A stretch of 64,000 nt of DNA from Alphaproteobacteria bacterium (lineage in GTDB: Bacteria; Myxococcota_A; UBA796; GCA-2862545), in assembly GCA_020632875.1 (NCBI GenBank), contig JACKET010000004.1:310001-374000 (forward strand), given 5' to 3'. Made by a program: the position numbers and the translations under genes. The notes below the pieces were generated by a model. The model made no database searches. It saw only the letters and a program-made list of their open reading frames with translations, and was not told the DNA's origin. Below are positions 27,558 to 38,033 of the stretch, one piece after another; the stretch's first letter is position 1, and every line of letters begins with the position of its first letter.

Positions 27558-28154
27558 TTAACCGGCGGGCTCGATCGAGCGCTTACGACCGGTGTCGCCC
27601 GCCCCGCGCAGCGCGACCAGCTCCGGCGGAGGCCCGTCGACGGCCTCGCCCTGCTCGCGGATGAGGCGCGACAGGTACCAGGCGAACAGCTCCCGCTCGT
27701 ACCGCGTCACGCCGCCCCCCGGGAAGAACAGCGAGTCGGCGTTCCGCCGGAACACGCGGATGCCGTCGCCGTCGGCCTCGGCGTGGGTCAGGGCCGACAG
27801 GGGGAGCTCCCAGAACTGCCCGTCGAGGTCGTTGTACTTGAAGCCGTGCAGGGTGACGGCGAACACGTGGTCCCGATCCCAGCGGCGCACGCCCGACGCA
27901 CCCAGGGCCCCGATCAGCGCGAGCACCGCGGCGACGCCCAGGTAGGGCAGCCCCATCGAGAGCCCCTCGACGAGCGCCAGCGTGAGGAACACCCCCAGGA
28001 AGATCAAGAACACGACGGCGAGCATGAGGCCGAGCCCGAGCGCCGAGACACGCACCAGCGCCCGCCACGCCTCGTTCCGCCGGCTCATGCGCGCGCGTAC
28101 CCCGTGCATGTCGGGCGCGACCCAGGAAGGGAGGGTGGGGTCGTCGGAGCTCAT
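27558..28154 (-). CDS. Small two-helix membrane protein, function unknown
   Basis: This 198-residue protein has two adjacent hydrophobic helices ('ALGLGLMLAVVFLIFLGVFLTLALVEG' and 'LPYLGVAAVLALIGALGASG', about 40-90). They are followed by a soluble domain beginning 'DHVFAVTLHGFKYNDLDGQFWELPLSALTHAEADGDGIRVFRRN' that looks like a PH-like beta sheet. The C-terminus is helical and charged. ATG 28154 is preceded by 'AGGACGAGG'. It is 18 nt from the sulfotransferase start and in the same direction, so it is probably the first gene of that unit. I do not recognise a named family. Confidence 0.68.
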   Translation of the reverse strand: MSSDDPTLPSWVAPDMHGVRARMSRRNEAWRALVRVSALGLGLMLAVVFLIFLGVFLTLALVEGLSMGLPYLGVAAVLALIGALGASGVRRWDRDHVFAVTLHGFKYNDLDGQFWELPLSALTHAEADGDGIRVFRRNADSLFFPGGGVTRYERELFAWYLSRLIREQGEAVDGPPPELVALRGAGDTGRKRSIEPAG

Positions 28155-28205
28155 GCGGATGCCTCGTCCTCGCGATAACCTCACCGGGACGGACCCAGAG
28201 GCCCC

Positions 28206-28823
28206 ATGACGCGGTTCATCCTCCTCTCGCTCGCCCTCGTCGCCTGCAAGACCGGCGGAGACGCGACCGAGACGGACGCCGACACCGACACCGACGCCGA
28301 CTCCGACACGGATTCCGACGCCGACACGGACAGCGATACCGACAGCGACGCCGACGCCGACACGGACGTGTGCAACCAGCCCCTCCAGTGCACCGCGGGC
28401 GTGGGCTTCTCGTCGTTCGCGCCGATCACCCCGGGCTCGAACATCGAGATGTTCCACGGCCAGCAGGGCGGCTGGCACGTCGACACCGCGGTCCACGTCG
28501 ACAACACGTCCCAGGTCGTGCGGGTGCTCCCGAAGGTCTTCCTGAACGGCACGAACGAGCAGCTCGCCGGCGGCGACGGCCTGCAGGATACGTACAACCA
28601 GGCGCTCGTGCTCACCGGCGACTGCTCCGGCGAAGCCTGGCAGATGCGCGCGATCTTCGACGAGACGGACGTCGATCTCGACACCATCTGCAGCTTCGAG
28701 GGGCTCGAGCTGCGGGTCGAGCTCGAGGTCACCGACGCCGACCAGAACGTCGCGACCTGCTCGGCGGTCGGCATCGCGAGCCTCCACCCCGACGACGTCG
28801 ACTACTGCGCCTCGCTGCCGTGA
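28206..28823 (+). CDS. Lipoprotein with acidic Asp/Thr/Ser linker
   Basis: This 205-residue protein has signal peptide and lipobox 'LSLALVACK' (cysteine at about 14). Residues 20-55 are an almost pure run of Thr-Asp, Ala-Asp and Ser-Asp dipeptides. The remaining 150 residues form a compact beta-rich domain with four cysteines ('VCNQPLQC', 'TGDCSGEAW', 'DTICSFEG'). The acidic linker probably holds the domain away from the membrane and may bind cations. The stop overlaps the GTG of the FG-GAP gene (GTGA), making it the first gene of an operon that runs through the GMC oxidoreductase. The function of the domain is unknown. Confidence 0.75.
   Translation: MTRFILLSLALVACKTGGDATETDADTDTDADSDTDSDADTDSDTDSDADADTDVCNQPLQCTAGVGFSSFAPITPGSNIEMFHGQQGGWHVDTAVHVDNTSQVVRVLPKVFLNGTNEQLAGGDGLQDTYNQALVLTGDCSGEAWQMRAIFDETDVDLDTICSFEGLELRVELEVTDADQNVATCSAVGIASLHPDDVDYCASLP
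28264..28370 (+). repeat. Degenerate GAC-rich tandem repeat encoding (Thr/Ala/Ser-Asp)n
   Basis: This in-frame low-complexity tract alternates GAC or GAT codons with ACC/ACG, GCC or TCC codons, giving about 17 X-Asp dipeptides just after the lipobox. Such tracts are prone to slippage, so its length may vary between strains. A changed number of 6-nt units would keep the frame. Confidence 0.7.
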
Positions 28824-30484
28824 TCGCCCTCGCCCTGCTCCTCGGCTGTCCGTCGGGCCCCGCGCCCGACACCGACGTGCCGACGCCGGTCGACACGGCG
28901 CCGCCGCCCGACACGGGGCTGCCGACGCCGCCTCCCCCGCCCGAGCCCGCCGTCGAGGTGCGCGTCGGGCCGCTCGTGCCGTGCCCCGACATCGGCCGCG
29001 ACACGAAGTTCTACGACCGCATCGCCATCGGCGAAGCCCCGCCGGATGCCCCGCGCGGCTGGAAGGCCGCGGGATTCGCGATCGACGACTTCGACGCCGA
29101 CGGCGCGCTCGAGATCTTCGCGCCGGGCCTCGCCGCCCCCCAGATGTGGGACCACACCCAGGGCACGTGGACCGACCGCGCCGCGCAGCTCGGCCAGCTC
29201 GACCTGTCCGACGCCGTGGGGGCCGCCGCGGCGGACTTCGACGGCGACGGCGACCCCGACGTGCTGGTCACGCGGTACGGCAAGCGCAACGTCCTGCTCC
29301 GCAACGACGGCGGGCAGCTCGTCGACGTGTCCGACGCGGCGGGGATCCCCGACACGCCCACGCACACGGCCTCCGCGGCGTGGGGCGACTTCGACGGAGA
29401 CGGCTGGCTCGACCTCTTCGTCGGCAACTACGGCCCGGTGCCCGAAGACGCCTGGGATCCCGACATGGCGCCCGGCGAGCCGAGCGAGCTGCTGAAGAAC
29501 AACGGCGACGGCACGTTCACCGACGCTTCGGCGATGCTGCCGGACTCCGTGCACGACGGCTACACGTTCCAGGCCGGCTTCTTCGACGTGGAGGCCGACG
29601 GCTTCCCCGAGCTCTTCGTGCTGCAGGACTTCGGCTGGGTGCGGCCGTCGATCGTCCTGTGGAACCGGCAGGGCGCGTTCGAGGCCGACGACGGGACCGC
29701 CTCGTTCCACCCGAACTTCGCCGGGATGGGGCTCGCGGTGGGCGACCTGAACGGCGACCGCATCCCCGACTTCGCGCAGAGCAGCTACGAGGACGTCTCG
29801 CTGCTCGTCTCCCAGCAGACCCCCTTCGCGACCCAGGGCGTCGCGTGGGTCGAGTTCGCCGAAGCGATGGGGATGACGCTCGACCTGCAGAGCCGCAACC
29901 AGTTCTTCGGCTGGGGCACCGACTTCGGCGACCTCGACAGCGACGGCGACCTCGACCTCGCCATGGGCTTCGGGAAGTGGGACGAGTACAGCAACCCCAA
30001 CTGGCAGTACGACACGGTGTGGGTGCAGACCGACGGCCAGCTCCAGCAGCGCGGCGCGTCCACCACGTGGGACGTCGACGACCGCGGCGCCACGCGCGGG
30101 CTGCTGCTCGTCGACCTCGACGACGACGGCTGGCTCGACATCGTGAAGCGCGTGCTCGACGCCCCGATCACCGCGCACATGTCCCGCTGCACGCCCACCC
30201 GGCACTGGTCGAAGGTCGTGCTCGAAGACCCCACGACCCCGAACCACCGCGCCATCGGCGCCCGGGTCACGCTGTTCGCGGGCCCGCTCGTGATGACGCG
30301 CTGGGTGCACGCCGGCAGCGCGTCGATGTTCAGCAGCGCCCGTCCCGACCTGCACTTCGGGCTGAACGAAGAGCTGGTGGTCGAGCGCATCGAGATCACG
30401 TGGCCCGACGGCACGACCGACGTCGTCACGGGCGACCTGCCCGCCGACCGCGTGCTGCGGCTCGTCCGGCGACCGACGCCGTGA
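28820..30484 (+). CDS. FG-GAP/ASPIC-UnbV propeller lipoprotein
   Basis: This 554-residue secreted protein has lipobox 'ALALLLGC' (cysteine at about 10) and a Pro/Thr-rich linker. Seven or so FG-GAP/VCBS-like blades follow ('FAIDDFDADGALEIF', 'AAADFDGDGDPDVLVTRYG', 'AWGDFDGDGWLDLFVGNYG', 'AVGDLNGDRIPDFAQ', 'DFGDLDSDGDLDLAMGFG', 'LLVDLDDDGWLDIV'). The Asp-x-Asp-x-Asp-Gly loops are calcium sites typical of integrin-like propellers. The C-terminal part matches the ASPIC/UnbV domain ('NHRAIGARVTLFAGP...VHAGSASMFSSARPDLHFGL...ERIEITWPDGT'). It overlaps both neighbours by 4 nt, so it is part of the oxidoreductase operon. It is likely an adhesion or scaffold protein at the envelope. Confidence 0.9.
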   Translation: MIALALLLGCPSGPAPDTDVPTPVDTAPPPDTGLPTPPPPPEPAVEVRVGPLVPCPDIGRDTKFYDRIAIGEAPPDAPRGWKAAGFAIDDFDADGALEIFAPGLAAPQMWDHTQGTWTDRAAQLGQLDLSDAVGAAAADFDGDGDPDVLVTRYGKRNVLLRNDGGQLVDVSDAAGIPDTPTHTASAAWGDFDGDGWLDLFVGNYGPVPEDAWDPDMAPGEPSELLKNNGDGTFTDASAMLPDSVHDGYTFQAGFFDVEADGFPELFVLQDFGWVRPSIVLWNRQGAFEADDGTASFHPNFAGMGLAVGDLNGDRIPDFAQSSYEDVSLLVSQQTPFATQGVAWVEFAEAMGMTLDLQSRNQFFGWGTDFGDLDSDGDLDLAMGFGKWDEYSNPNWQYDTVWVQTDGQLQQRGASTTWDVDDRGATRGLLLVDLDDDGWLDIVKRVLDAPITAHMSRCTPTRHWSKVVLEDPTTPNHRAIGARVTLFAGPLVMTRWVHAGSASMFSSARPDLHFGLNEELVVERIEITWPDGTTDVVTGDLPADRVLRLVRRPTP

Positions 30485-30990
30485 GGATCACCCGGCGCCA
30501 CGTGCTCGCCACGACGGTGGCAGCCGCAGCGGCCGGCACGGCGGGCGTCGGCGCGACGGCGCTGCGCTGGTGGGACCGCGCTCCGGGCGAGGGCCTGCGC
30601 GTCCTCTCGCCCGACGAGCACGCGTTCATCCAGGCGATGGGCGAGGCGTGGATGCCGCGCGGCGGGATCCCCGCGCTCTCGGCCGCCGACGCCGGCGTGG
30701 GCGACTTCCTCGACCAGACGCTGCTCGCGGTGAACCCGCTCAACCAGAAGCTGATGAAGCTCCTGATGCAGTCGCTCGACGACTCCACCCTGCCCACGCA
30801 CCTCTCGGCGTACCGCAAGCTCGGGCTCAAGCAGCGCCAGATCGTGCTGAAGGGCTGGCTGCACAGCGAGAACCACCTGCTGCGGTCCGCCGTCCAGGGC
30901 CTGTTCGTGCTCATGTCGCTCGGGTTCACCACCCATCCCGAGGTCGCCGAGGTGCTGCGCCCGTCCATGCGGTGCTGGTACGGTCGCTGA
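30481..30990 (+). CDS. Gluconate 2-dehydrogenase subunit 3-like protein with Tat signal
   Basis: This 169-residue small subunit of a membrane-associated GMC dehydrogenase starts 'VRITRRHVLATTVAAAAAG' with twin arginines and a hydrophobic region, a Tat export signal. The mature part has 'LSPDEHAFIQAMGEAWMPRGG', 'GVGDFLDQTLLAVNPLNQKLMKLLMQSLDD' and 'YRKLGLKQRQIVLKGWLHSENHLLR', which fit the subunit 3 family. In known systems this subunit carries the folded flavoprotein partner to the periplasm. The GTG overlaps the stop of the FG-GAP gene, and the GMC gene starts 2 nt downstream. No cytochrome subunit gene is adjacent. Confidence 0.85.
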   Translation: MRITRRHVLATTVAAAAAGTAGVGATALRWWDRAPGEGLRVLSPDEHAFIQAMGEAWMPRGGIPALSAADAGVGDFLDQTLLAVNPLNQKLMKLLMQSLDDSTLPTHLSAYRKLGLKQRQIVLKGWLHSENHLLRSAVQGLFVLMSLGFTTHPEVAEVLRPSMRCWYGR

Positions 30991-30991
30991 C

Positions 30992-32488
30992 ATGGACCTG
31001 CGCGACCACACCCAGGCCGTCGGGAGCACGACGCTCGTGGCCGACGTCGTCATCGTCGGCACCGGCCCGGGCGGCGCGGCGGCGGCACGGGTCTTCGCCG
31101 AGGCCGGCCTGAAGGTCGTGATGCTGGAGGAGGGCCCTGCACGCCCGAACTTCCGGCCCAACCTGGCGCACGTGAACCGCTACCACATGCAGGAGGGCGG
31201 GGCGATGGTCGCGATGGGCGACCACTTCATGCCCGTGGCCGCCGGTCGCGGCGTGGGGGGCGGGAGCCTCGTGAACTCGGCCCTGTCGTTCCGCACGCCC
31301 GACCCGGTGCTCCAGGGCTGGACCGAGGTGCTGAAGGACGACCGGTACGGTCCGGACGCCATGCGACCCGTGTTCGACGAGGTCGGCGAGATCATCCAGA
31401 TCGGGCTCACGCCGCCCGACATCGCCGGCGAGAACAACCTGATCATCGCGCGAGGCGTCGAGAAGCTCGGCCTGCACGGCGGTCTCGCGCCCCGCAACAC
31501 CCCGCGCTGCACGGGCTGCGGGTTCTGCAACTACGGGTGTCCGGTGGGCGGGAAGGCCAGCATGGACACCAACTTCATCCCGATGGCCATGGGCCGCGGC
31601 GCCATCGTGCAGGCCGACACCAAGGTCGACCGGGTGCTCGTCGAGGGCGACCGGGCGGTGGGTGTGTCGGGACGCGTGCTGCACACCGACACCCGGGAGG
31701 AGGTCGGCCGCATCGAGGTCCGTGCGGAGAAGGTCGTGCTGTGCGCCGGCGGCGTGGGCACGCCGCGCCTGCTGCACCACGCGGGCCTCGCGAAGCGCCT
31801 GGGCCCCGCGGTGGGCGTCGGGATGCACGTGCACCCCGGCAACCTCGTGCTCGGGGAGTGCGACTTCGACGTGAAGATGTGGTCGGGCGCGACCCAGGGC
31901 GCGTACTTCGAGTCCGACGACCACCCGGGCGTGCTGCCGCACACCGCCACCCTGCCGCCGGGCGCCCTGCTCATGCTGTTCGGCAAGGTGGGCCGGCGCG
32001 CGAAGGAGGACCTGCAGCGCGTGCCGCGGATGTGCGGCTGCGTCGTGATGATCTCCGACAAGGGCGAGGGCTGGGTGAGCGCGAACGCCGACGGCACGGC
32101 GCGCATCGGGTACGACTTCGCGCCGAACGACATCCAGCGCATCAAGGATGGCATGGTCCTCACCGCGCGCGTGCTGCTCGAGGGCGGCGCGAAGAAGGTG
32201 ATGTGCGCCGTTCACGGCGTCGGCGAGCACGAGTCGCTCGCGTCGTTCGAGGCCGCGCTGATGCCCCGCACCATCCACGACTTCGCGCTGTACGCCTCGC
32301 ACCCGATGAGCTCGTGCCGCATGGGGCTCGACCCGGCCACGTCGGTCATCGACGTGGATGCCCAGGCGCACGGGCTCGAGGGCCTCTACATCTCGGACAG
32401 CTCGATCTTCCCGACGTCCCTCGGCGTGAATCCGCAATACACGACGATGACGCTCTCCACGCTGATCGCCCGAAACATCGTCGCCTGA
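30992..32488 (+). CDS. GMC-family FAD oxidoreductase
   Basis: This 498-residue flavoprotein has an FAD-binding Rossmann motif 'VVIVGTGPGGAAAARVFAEAG' (about 19-39) and 'AAGRGVGGGSLVNSALSFR'. 'CTGCGFCNYGCPVGGKAS' (about 171-188) is a cysteine-rich segment found in this sterol/alcohol oxidase branch. The C-terminal 'YASHPMSSCRMGLDP...DSSIFPTSLGVNPQYTTMTLS' contains the catalytic His and Asn positions. GMC enzymes oxidise alcohols, sugars or sterols. It has no signal of its own, so export with the Tat-bearing subunit encoded immediately upstream is likely. The electron acceptor and substrate are not evident; the sterol-type cysteine motif makes a hydrophobic alcohol plausible. Confidence 0.92.
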   Translation: MDLRDHTQAVGSTTLVADVVIVGTGPGGAAAARVFAEAGLKVVMLEEGPARPNFRPNLAHVNRYHMQEGGAMVAMGDHFMPVAAGRGVGGGSLVNSALSFRTPDPVLQGWTEVLKDDRYGPDAMRPVFDEVGEIIQIGLTPPDIAGENNLIIARGVEKLGLHGGLAPRNTPRCTGCGFCNYGCPVGGKASMDTNFIPMAMGRGAIVQADTKVDRVLVEGDRAVGVSGRVLHTDTREEVGRIEVRAEKVVLCAGGVGTPRLLHHAGLAKRLGPAVGVGMHVHPGNLVLGECDFDVKMWSGATQGAYFESDDHPGVLPHTATLPPGALLMLFGKVGRRAKEDLQRVPRMCGCVVMISDKGEGWVSANADGTARIGYDFAPNDIQRIKDGMVLTARVLLEGGAKKVMCAVHGVGEHESLASFEAALMPRTIHDFALYASHPMSSCRMGLDPATSVIDVDAQAHGLEGLYISDSSIFPTSLGVNPQYTTMTLSTLIARNIVA

Positions 32489-32500
32489 CGGAGGCCCACG

Positions 32501-33778
32501 ATGGTCCCGGTCCTCGCGAGCCTCGCGCTCGCCGCCCCCACCACGCCCACCGCAGACATCCGCGCGCCCCTCGCCGAGCTCGTCGCGCCCGCCCTCGCCG
32601 AAGACCGCATCGGCGCGCTGGTCGTCGCCGTGGTCGCGGGCGGCGAGGTCCGCACGCTCGCGTTCGGCGCCGAGGGCCTCGACAAGAGCACGTCGTTCGA
32701 GGTCGGCAGCGTGAGCAAGGCGTTCACGGGCCTGTTGCTCGCCGAGGCCGTGCGCCGCGGCGAGGTGCGGCTCGACGACCCGCTCTCGAAGTACGTCGAG
32801 GGCGACCTGCCCACATGGGAGGGCGCGGGCATCACGCTGCTCGACCTCGCCACGCACACGAGCGGGCTGCCCCGCCTCGCCCCCGACTTCGCGCCCGCCG
32901 ACCCGTCCGACCCGTACCGCGGCGTCGGATGGAGCCAGGTGCACCAGAGCCTGCTCGCCTCGAAGCTCGCCGCGAAGCCCGGTGAAACGTACGCCTACAG
33001 CAACCTCGGCGCGGCGGTGCTCGGGCACGCGCTCGAAGTCGCGTCTGGCCAGCCCTTCGAGGCCCTGCTGGCCGAGCGGATCACGACGCCGCTCGGCATG
33101 GAGTCCACGACGGTCGACGCCTCGCCGGTCATCCAGGGCCACGACGCCGACCGGCAGCCCGTCCCGCCGTGGTCGCTCGGCGCCTATGCGCCCGCCGGCG
33201 GCATCCACTCCACCGCCCGCGACCTCACGCGGTTCGTCGCGGCGCACCTCCGGCCCGACGGCGAGCTCGGCGAGTCCGTCGCGCTGGCCACCCGCAAGCA
33301 CCGAAGCCTCGGCCCGCAGGGCTCGGTCGGGCTGTTCTGGCACCGCACCGACACGGGCACCGTGTGGCACAACGGCCAGACCGGCGGATTCCACTCGCTC
33401 GTGGCGTTCGTCCCCGCCCAGGGCATCGCGGTCGTGGCGCTCGGCGACACGGCCACCGATCTCGTCGACCGCATCGGCTTCGCGGCCCTCGAGCTGGCCG
33501 CCGGCGAGACTCCTGCCCCCCTCCCCATCCGGAAGACCGTCTCCGTGCCGGACGCGAAGCTCGACGCGCTCGCCGGCAGCTACGGTCCCGCGAAGGTCAC
33601 GCACGCCGACGGGGGCCTGTGGCTCCAGCTCCCCGATCAGCCCCGGGTGCGGCTCTGGCCCGAGTCCGAGACGGTCTGGTTCCTCCGTGTCGCGCCGGCC
33701 CAGCTGACGTTCGACGGCAACCACGCCATCTTCGAGCAGCAGGGCGTCCCGAGACAGGAATGGCGACGCCGACGCTGA
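32501..33778 (+). CDS. Beta-lactamase-family serine hydrolase (class C fold)
   Basis: This 425-residue exported protein has an N-terminal signal-like 'MVPVLASLALAAPTTP'. The class C/penicillin-binding fold motifs are present: the catalytic serine in 'GSVSKAFTG' (SxxK, about 70-73), 'YAYSNLG' (YxN, about 165) and 'HNGQTGGFHS', replacing KTG. 'THTSGLPRL' is the conserved esterase/DD-peptidase segment. Such enzymes include D-aminopeptidases, esterases and DD-carboxypeptidase-like proteins as well as beta-lactamases; antibiotic hydrolysis should not be assumed. GGAGG precedes the ATG. It follows the GMC gene by 12 nt and may be co-transcribed. Confidence 0.9.
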   Translation: MVPVLASLALAAPTTPTADIRAPLAELVAPALAEDRIGALVVAVVAGGEVRTLAFGAEGLDKSTSFEVGSVSKAFTGLLLAEAVRRGEVRLDDPLSKYVEGDLPTWEGAGITLLDLATHTSGLPRLAPDFAPADPSDPYRGVGWSQVHQSLLASKLAAKPGETYAYSNLGAAVLGHALEVASGQPFEALLAERITTPLGMESTTVDASPVIQGHDADRQPVPPWSLGAYAPAGGIHSTARDLTRFVAAHLRPDGELGESVALATRKHRSLGPQGSVGLFWHRTDTGTVWHNGQTGGFHSLVAFVPAQGIAVVALGDTATDLVDRIGFAALELAAGETPAPLPIRKTVSVPDAKLDALAGSYGPAKVTHADGGLWLQLPDQPRVRLWPESETVWFLRVAPAQLTFDGNHAIFEQQGVPRQEWRRRR

Positions 33779-33782
33779 CGGC

Positions 33783-33788
33783 TAGAAT
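33783..33788 (+). promoter_or_regulatory. Possible -10 element for the MopE-repeat lipoprotein gene
   Basis: TAGAAT lies 6 nt before ATG 33795, immediately after the stop of the hydrolase. If used, the mRNA would start at or near the ATG (a leaderless or near-leaderless message). No -35 box and no Shine-Dalgarno sequence is visible between the two genes, which makes the promoter reading more plausible. Confidence 0.35.
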
Positions 33789-33794
33789 AGCGCC

Positions 33795-36410
<2,616 letters not shown>

Positions 36411-36417
36411 CCCGGCG

Positions 36418-36858
36418 TCAGTGGATGTCGTAGACGAAGGTGGCGGTGTCGCGGCCCGCGGGGCCGTCGATGTCGACGGAGACCGTCCACGCGCCGGCCA
36501 TGTGCAGCTTGAACCCACGGGACCGGTACACCCCGTCGGCGTGCCGGCACGCGCCGGCGTCGTCGCAGTCGCCGGGGTCGGGCTTCGGGTCGGTCATCAT
36601 GCCGTGATCGTGCTGCGGCATGCGGGCGTCGAGCACGACCGCCGCATCCGGCACGGGATCGCCGGACGGGCTCGTGACGGTGGCCTCCATCGTGAACAGG
36701 TCGCCGATCGCGGGCACGGGATCGGCCTTCAGGGCCACGCGGTACGTGCCTGCGTCGGTGGCGCGCGCAGCCCCCCAGTCCGCCGGAGCGGCTTCGACAG
36801 GCGCGGGAGGAGGCGGCGCACCCGTGCAGGCCGCCAGGAACAGCGCTGCGGCGATCAC
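36418..36858 (-). CDS. Lipoprotein with FixH/YtkA-like beta domain
   Basis: This 146-residue protein has a signal peptide and lipobox 'LFLAAC' (cysteine at about 10), a proline-rich linker, and a single beta-sandwich domain with 'GTYRVALKADPVPAIGDLFTMEATVTSPSGDPVPDAAVVLDARMPQHDHGMMTDPKP'. The sequence 'ARMPQHDHGM' resembles YtkA/FixH-like periplasmic proteins in which this His/Met-rich segment may contact copper. The GTG start overlaps the stop of the upstream lipoprotein gene (GTGA). Both are minus-strand and likely one transcript. A role in metal handling is plausible but not shown. Confidence 0.72.
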   Translation of the reverse strand: MIAAALFLAACTGAPPPPAPVEAAPADWGAARATDAGTYRVALKADPVPAIGDLFTMEATVTSPSGDPVPDAAVVLDARMPQHDHGMMTDPKPDPGDCDDAGACRHADGVYRSRGFKLHMAGAWTVSVDIDGPAGRDTATFVYDIH

Positions 36859-37940
36859 TCGGCGGGCGTGCCCGTCGTGACGCAGGCATCCTCGGCGTCG
36901 AGCTCGAAGATGTCGAAGTCTTGCGGGTTCAGCGTGGCCCGCTCGCACACGAGGTTCGCGAAGCAGCCCACCTGATCCGGGCAGATCGCGGGGTCGGTCG
37001 CGTACGTGAGGCACGGCACGTCGACGCCGGACTCGACGACCATGACGAGCCGCATCTCGAGGAACTGGGCCATCAGCTCGGGCTGTGCTTCGAGCACCGC
37101 ATTGGTGATGGTGGGCAGCCCGGAGATCGGATCGTAGAACTCGTCGACGTACGGCCACGCCACGCTGAACAGGATCTCGAAGGGCAGCGGCGCGGCGCCG
37201 TCGCAGAACGGGAACGGCAGATCCGGCGGGTTCTCGCCCGCGCCGAGCGCGAGGTTCCAGCCCCAGCTGGGCGCGCCCACGTCGGTGGCGTTGACCCCGA
37301 CCCAACCGACCCACTGGGTGTCGCCAGACGCCGCGAGGCGCGCCTGCACGGCATCGACCACGCGGCCCTGCTCGAACGGCTCTTCGAGCGTGCCGAGCGC
37401 TTCGATCGCGAGGGGCGTGGGGTCGTCGCCCGGATCCTCGATCTGCGAGCCCTGGCGCCACTGCTCGCACACGAGGGTGGCGAGGCCCACGGGCAGCGGG
37501 GTGGTGTCCATGATCAGGAACTCTTTGCCGCCGGCCTGCACGACCTCGTAGTCTGAGGGCGTGATCTCGCCGTCGTCGGCGAAGAACGAGAAGTCGGCGG
37601 GGCACTGAGCGCCGTTGCGCCCGCTGCCGCCCGACAGCGGGTAGGTGTCGTCGCAGTCGCGCGAGTTCGGCACGTACCGCGGCGTCACGCCCGCGGGCAC
37701 CACGACGTCGGAGCAGTCGGGCGCATCGGACCCGTCGGGATCGATGCACTCGCGGCGGCGGTAGTCGCCGTTCTCGAGACGCAGCCCGTCGCCGAGCCCG
37801 TCACCGTCGCAGTCGCGCCAGTGCGGCGTCGAGGCGTAGCGGTTGTCGAATTCCTCGCCGTACCAGCCCGACGCGCAGCCGCCGATCAGCGGAACCACCA
37901 TGAGGCTCATCGCGAAACGCACCCGTACCTCCTTCGGCAT
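36855..37940 (-). CDS. Predicted lipoprotein with aspartate-rich N-terminal region
   Basis: This 361-residue protein has a signal peptide ending in lipobox 'PLIGGC' (cysteine at about 22). 'WRDCDGDGLGDGLRLENGDYRRRECIDPDGSDAPDCSDV' and 'NSRDCDDTYPLSGG' show a MopE-like Cys/Asp pattern close to the start, so this part may bind cations. The remaining 250 residues are an unrecognised domain with six further cysteines that probably form disulfides ('DVPCLTYATDPAICPDQVGCFANLVCE'). It is the first gene of a two-gene unit with the FixH-like protein. No function is proposed. Confidence 0.7.
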   Translation of the reverse strand: MPKEVRVRFAMSLMVVPLIGGCASGWYGEEFDNRYASTPHWRDCDGDGLGDGLRLENGDYRRRECIDPDGSDAPDCSDVVVPAGVTPRYVPNSRDCDDTYPLSGGSGRNGAQCPADFSFFADDGEITPSDYEVVQAGGKEFLIMDTTPLPVGLATLVCEQWRQGSQIEDPGDDPTPLAIEALGTLEEPFEQGRVVDAVQARLAASGDTQWVGWVGVNATDVGAPSWGWNLALGAGENPPDLPFPFCDGAAPLPFEILFSVAWPYVDEFYDPISGLPTITNAVLEAQPELMAQFLEMRLVMVVESGVDVPCLTYATDPAICPDQVGCFANLVCERATLNPQDFDIFELDAEDACVTTGTPAE

Positions 37941-38033
37941 GCACAGAGTAGACCACGCGGCGGCGGATGTCGCGCCCTGTTGTCGCCCCCCCCGGGATGC
38001 CGGTTACTCAGGGCGGCCTACCGCGGAGGCACC

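Noticed and set aside
32501..33778. Antibiotic resistance beta-lactamase
   Set aside because: SxxK and YxN are present but the third motif is HNG rather than KTG, and the neighbourhood is an oxidoreductase operon; esterase or peptidase activity is more likely.
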